Shown piece by piece: positions 34,815 to 37,857 of a stretch of 37,857 nucleotides of DNA. Within the stretch, counting starts at the first letter, position 1. Every line of letters starts with the position of its first letter. The translations under genes were made by a program, and so were the position numbers. Below the pieces are notes generated by a model that was not told where the DNA came from, did not search any database, and worked only from the letters and a program-made list of their open reading frames with translations. The DNA is from CAZPHU01 sp964586285 (lineage in GTDB: Bacteria > Fibrobacterota > Chitinivibrionia > Chitinivibrionales > CAYFVL01), in the NCBI GenBank assembly GCA_964586285.1, contig CAZPHU010000028.1:1-37857 (forward strand), written 5' to 3'.

Positions 34815-36101
34815 ATGAATTCTATCGCGGCAGTTATTCTCGGGGGCGGGAGAGGAACGCGCCTATTCCCTCTAACCCTCGAGCGTTCCAAACCGGCGGT
34901 AAGCTTTGCGGGAAAGTACCGTTTGATCGACATACCGTTGTCCAACTGTATAAACTCGGGGATAAAAAGAATATCGGTGCTCACTCAATTTATGTCCGCA
35001 AGCCTTCACCGACATATCATGCAAACCTATCAGTTTGATACGTTCAGTGACGGATTTGTGGAAGTTTTGGCAGCGGAGCAGACTCCACAAGGCGCCGACT
35101 GGTTTCAGGGAACCGCCGATGCCGTGAGGGCAACCCTGAATCATACAACCTATTACGACTTTTCTCAGATGCTGATTCTCTCGGGCGATCATCTCTACCG
35201 AATGGATTATCGCAAATTGATGGCATTTCATGCCGAAAATGAGGCAGATATTACTCTGTGCCTGTATCCTGTGGATTTTGAGGAAGCAACCCGCATGGGC
35301 CTTTGTCGCGTCAATGATAAGGGGGAAATAGAGGAATTTGTAGAAAAACCAAAAGACCCCGAAGTTGTTGAACGTCTTGCAATAGACCCTTCGGTTTTCA
35401 AATCAAAGGGGATACCCTTGGAAGAAAACCGCTGCCTGGCATCAATGGGAGTCTATGTCTTTCAGCCAAATGTTCTTAAGGATTTACTCTCGAATAAGGA
35501 TAAAACTGATTTCGGTAAAGAGATTCTTCCAACGGCAATCAACAAATACAAAGTCATGGCTTATCCTTTTACAGATTACTGGGCGGATATAGGAACAATT
35601 CAGGCATTTTTTAGTTCGAACATAGAGCTTGCTCAGCCGAATGCCCCGTTTAAAATCTATCAGCCTAATTGGCCGATATACACTCGTACCCGTTCACTTC
35701 CTCCCTCACGGGTAATCCGCTCAAATATACGCGACAGTTTGCTGGTTGAAGGTTCGGATATAACAGGCGCGGCTATAAACGATTCAATCATAGGTATGAG
35801 AAGTATAATCGGAGAAAACTCAAATCTTCGTGAAGTGGTGATGCTGGGTGCCGACTTTTACGAAGGCGAACAGGTGCTCAGCGGTCAGAAAAAGAAAGAG
35901 GAGGGACTACCCCCGATAGGAATCGGAAAGGGGTGTATGATTGAACGAACGATCATCGACAAAAATGCGCGCATCGGTGATGGTGTAGTAATTCGAGATA
36001 AAAGTGATGCTCAGGATTTTAACGGTGACGCCTACTGGATTCGAGACGGCATAACTATCATACCAAAGGGCTCGGTTATCCCGGCGGGCACCATTATCTG
36101 A
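34815..36101 (+). CDS. glgC: Glucose-1-phosphate adenylyltransferase (ADP-glucose pyrophosphorylase)
   Basis: The 428-residue enzyme makes ADP-glucose from ATP and glucose-1-phosphate for glycogen synthesis. The nucleotidyltransferase domain (about 1-270) has VILGGGRGTRLFPLT, RSKPAVSFAGKYRLIDIPLS, DWFQGTADAVR, the metal Asp in ILSGDHLYRMDY and the sugar-phosphate lysine in EFVEKPKDP. The C-terminal left-handed beta-helix (about 300-428) has hexapeptide-type turns. The segment YWADIGTIQAFFSSNIEL and the long LPPSRV region resemble the cyanobacterial/plant branch more than the enteric one. A strong AGGGAGG site precedes the ATG. It is monocistronic here and converges on nfo. Confidence 0.95.
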   Translation: MNSIAAVILGGGRGTRLFPLTLERSKPAVSFAGKYRLIDIPLSNCINSGIKRISVLTQFMSASLHRHIMQTYQFDTFSDGFVEVLAAEQTPQGADWFQGTADAVRATLNHTTYYDFSQMLILSGDHLYRMDYRKLMAFHAENEADITLCLYPVDFEEATRMGLCRVNDKGEIEEFVEKPKDPEVVERLAIDPSVFKSKGIPLEENRCLASMGVYVFQPNVLKDLLSNKDKTDFGKEILPTAINKYKVMAYPFTDYWADIGTIQAFFSSNIELAQPNAPFKIYQPNWPIYTRTRSLPPSRVIRSNIRDSLLVEGSDITGAAINDSIIGMRSIIGENSNLREVVMLGADFYEGEQVLSGQKKKEEGLPPIGIGKGCMIERTIIDKNARIGDGVVIRDKSDAQDFNGDAYWIRDGITIIPKGSVIPAGTII

Positions 36102-36156
36102 TATTACCAACCGGTAACAGAAAATACCAATAAAGCACTGAGATGTACTGATATAT

Positions 36157-36208
36157 AAGGGCGGTCCAAAGCCGCCCTTGCAGATCAGTCAAACTGCATG
36201 GGTTTTTT
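36157..36208 (+). terminator. Tandem hairpins between convergent glgC and nfo
   Basis: AAGGGCGG (36157-36164) pairs perfectly with CCGCCCTT (36172-36179). A second stem, TGCAG (36179-36183) with CTGCA (36194-36198), follows and is succeeded by six T residues (36203-36208). The first stem is symmetric and could serve both strands; the T-run suits glgC. Confidence 0.65.
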
Positions 36209-36224
36209 CCTTCAGGTAAGGCTC

Positions 36225-37067
36225 CTAATCTAATAAACTATATAACAGTTGTATCTCAGCAGGCCACCTGGTTTCGTCAATAGTTTCTAAAACCATTGGA
36301 ATTTCATCAAAACGAGGATCATTCATAATATATCTGAAGGTCTCGATTCCCAGGTTACCTTCCATAAGGCTCTGATGTCTATCCAGTTTACTGCCGAACG
36401 TGCTTTTCGCGTCATTGAGGTGCATACCTCTGAGATAGCCAAAACCAACGATACGATCAAATTCACTCAAAGTCTGGTCGAATGCACCGGGAGATTGGAT
36501 ATCATATCCAGCCGCAAAGGTGTGACAGGTATCCAGACAAACACCTATACGAGATTTATCCTCTACCTTATCGATAATGTAGGCGAGGTGCTCGAATTTG
36601 TACCCGACGTTAGAGCCCTGTCCAGCTGTATTTTCCAGTACCACCGTTACATCAGAAACAATATCGAATGCTTTATTGATACTCTGCGCAATAGTATCCA
36701 TGCACTGCTGCTCTGATACAATTTTTAAATGACTGCCCGGATGTATGTTGAGGTATTTGAGACCCAGTTGATTGCACCGGGTGAGTTCGTCCACGAAAGC
36801 TTTATATGATTTCTCATACATTTCCGCGACCGGGCTGCCTATATTTATCAGGTAACTGTCATGGGGAAGAACATGCTCTGGTGCAAATCCGTTGTCTTCC
36901 ATAGCTCTGTGAAATGCATCGATGGTAAACTTTGAATATGCTTTGGCGTGCCATTGGCGCTGGTTCTTGGTAAACATCGCAAAAGCTTTGGCTCCAATAT
37001 TTTTTGCGTTAACCGGAGCGTTTTGAACTCCCCCGGCAATCGAAACATGAGCCCCTACTCTTTTCAT
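36225..37067 (-). CDS. nfo: Endonuclease IV (AP endonuclease)
   Basis: The 280-residue zinc-dependent AP endonuclease acts in base excision repair. The ATG at 37067 was chosen because AAAGGAG lies five bases before it; the GTG two codons upstream has no good site. The protein starts MKRVGAHVSIAGGVQNAP. Metal-site motifs are all present: HPGSHL, VVLENTAGQGSNVGYKFEHL (Glu), GVCLDTCHTFAAGYD, GMHLNDAKSTFGSKLDRHQS and MVLETID near the end. The length matches E. coli Nfo (285). Confidence 0.96.
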   Translation of the reverse strand: MKRVGAHVSIAGGVQNAPVNAKNIGAKAFAMFTKNQRQWHAKAYSKFTIDAFHRAMEDNGFAPEHVLPHDSYLINIGSPVAEMYEKSYKAFVDELTRCNQLGLKYLNIHPGSHLKIVSEQQCMDTIAQSINKAFDIVSDVTVVLENTAGQGSNVGYKFEHLAYIIDKVEDKSRIGVCLDTCHTFAAGYDIQSPGAFDQTLSEFDRIVGFGYLRGMHLNDAKSTFGSKLDRHQSLMEGNLGIETFRYIMNDPRFDEIPMVLETIDETRWPAEIQLLYSLLD

Positions 37068-37532
37068 TAGCACTCCTTTAGGGTCGATTGGTCTTGTTGT
37101 TATTTAAATTTTTCATTCAGTCATGAAGGCAATTGCGTGCGGCCTTGACATGCTTTGAACTACTTCACTGCGGTCGGTTCTTTTCCAGACTCCCGTGTCG
37201 GATTTAGAAATCAGGTTATTTGGTTTCAAACCATAGAAATCAGGTTCAACAGAGACACAATCAGTTATGATTCATCTTTAAGTATCAGTTGAAAACATAT
37301 GCAATTGTCCACGACAAATATAAATCATCTTTATCAAAGGATATATCAGAACAACAGGAATGCTTGGGAATATCCTGCCGAAAGGTTCCATGCCTTTCTG
37401 ATAGATCCTTGTTCTCACGCATCGTCATGAATCATTTTCATGTCCTTGTTTTGATGTGGTTCTTAACAAACACGGGCATTTTTGTAACGAATCGGCAAGT
37501 GGCCGCCTACGTTTTATGTCGAGAGGATAAGT
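37068..37532. other. 465-base intergenic region with a repeat-palindrome-repeat block
   Basis: No gene is supported; an 83-codon TTG-initiated frame (37289-37540) lacks a site and overlaps the next gene. TAGAAATCAGGTT occurs twice, at 37205-37217 and 37234-37246. Between them lies TGGTTTCAAACCA (37221-37233), a palindrome around one base. The block could be an operator, but it is about 290 bases from the downstream start codon. Confidence 0.5.
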
Positions 37533-37857
37533 ATGTATGATATTATAGTCATTGGCGGGGGACCGGCGGGTGGAAATGCGGCTGAAATGGCTAAAACCGA
37601 GGGCTTACACACGCTTCTTATAGAAGAGAGGAATCTTGGAGGTGCTTGCCTCAACGAGGGTTGTATTCGCTCAAAGGCGCTTTTGCACTGTTCGAAGCTG
37701 TATACTCAGGCAAGGGAGAGTCAGCTCTTTGGTGGGGCGGCGAAAGGGGTTACTTTTGATTTCCAAGGCGCGGAGGAGAGGAAAGATAAGTTAGTTCAAA
37801 GGCTGCGAAAAGCATCGGGCGCCCGGAAAAAAAGGAAAAAAATGCATGTTTTGTTCT
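37533..37857 (+). CDS. Dihydrolipoamide dehydrogenase-like flavoprotein, N-terminal part
   Basis: The first 108 codons run off the right edge. AGAGGA lies six bases before the ATG. The FAD-binding start MYDIIVIGGGPAGGNAAEMA and the redox disulfide motif GGACLNEGCIRSKALLH identify the class I pyridine nucleotide-disulfide oxidoreductases. The CLNEGC form favours dihydrolipoamide dehydrogenase (E3) over mercuric or glutathione reductase. The position after the second Cys-Ile is Arg; the family nearly always has Pro (CIPSK). The last visible stretch is Lys/Arg-rich. Partner dehydrogenase genes are not in view, so the complex is unknown. Confidence 0.85.
   Translation, partial: MYDIIVIGGGPAGGNAAEMAKTEGLHTLLIEERNLGGACLNEGCIRSKALLHCSKLYTQARESQLFGGAAKGVTFDFQGAEERKDKLVQRLRKASGARKKRKKMHVLF

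Noticed and set aside
37289..37540. 83-codon frame before the Lpd-like gene
   Set aside because: TTG start without a ribosome binding site, overlaps the Lpd start, no family resemblance.
1..37857. Insertion sequences, prophage, CRISPR or tRNA-linked integration
   Set aside because: No transposase, integrase, regularly spaced repeat or tRNA-like fold was seen; tandem repeats at 15822-18803 are coding repeats within one gene.

Overview
The window looks like a chromosomal segment of a Gram-negative bacterium of the Fibrobacterota (FCB group), probably near the Chitinispirillum/Chitinivibrio lineages. The evidence is a TIGR02147-type regulator (a family first defined in Fibrobacter) overlapping a DUF2341/LamG lipoprotein, a pectin-active PL11 lyase with a type IX secretion (Por-secretion) tail, an FGE-like surface protein, and plentiful outer-membrane genes (TolC, porin). 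The assignment is inferred from gene content only. I saw no rRNA, tRNA, CRISPR array or transposase.

Layout. 1-1682: start of an unknown acidic protein running off the left edge, and a secreted FGE-sulfatase-fold protein. 1943-8807 (minus strand): a compact operon of a one-module NRPS (C-A-PCP-SDR), pabA and a pabB-pabC fusion. 8808-9033: a divergent control region with several repeats. 9034-11474: TIGR02147 regulator overlapping a DUF2341/LamG lipoprotein. 11641-14358: PL11 rhamnogalacturonan lyase. 14880-19184: a 1434-residue lipoprotein with eleven ~90-residue tandem repeats. 19223-26121: a seven-gene TetR-TolC-HlyD-ABC efflux operon with a readable promoter and operator. 26217-29670: UvrD/Rep helicase, pyrF and a decayed glycosyltransferase. 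30122-34441: glycine-betaine-type ABC uptake operon followed by an outer-membrane barrel protein and a strong terminator. 34815-37067: glgC and nfo, convergent. 37533-end: start of a dihydrolipoamide dehydrogenase.

The most interesting system is the NRPS operon. Its adenylation domain lacks the Asp that binds the alpha-amino group, and its ten pocket residues read A-V-K-N-T-A-N-D-M-K. Seven of these match the p-aminobenzoate (PABA) code that I recall for albicidin synthetase. The two genes behind it encode a complete chorismate-to-PABA route; the PabB part carries the PIKGT lysine that separates aminodeoxychorismate synthase from anthranilate synthase. Pocket and context therefore agree on a dedicated PABA-loading line that would acylate the arylamine. 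The fused SDR domain has His at the catalytic Tyr position, so its chemistry is open. The product, the acyl donor and the release mechanism cannot be read from the window.

Other points: the true pyrF start lies 62 codons inside the longest open frame, because the extra N-terminus overlaps glycosyltransferase debris. The efflux operon has a near-consensus promoter overlapped by a three-half-site operator. An outer-membrane barrel gene appears attached to the betaine transporter operon.
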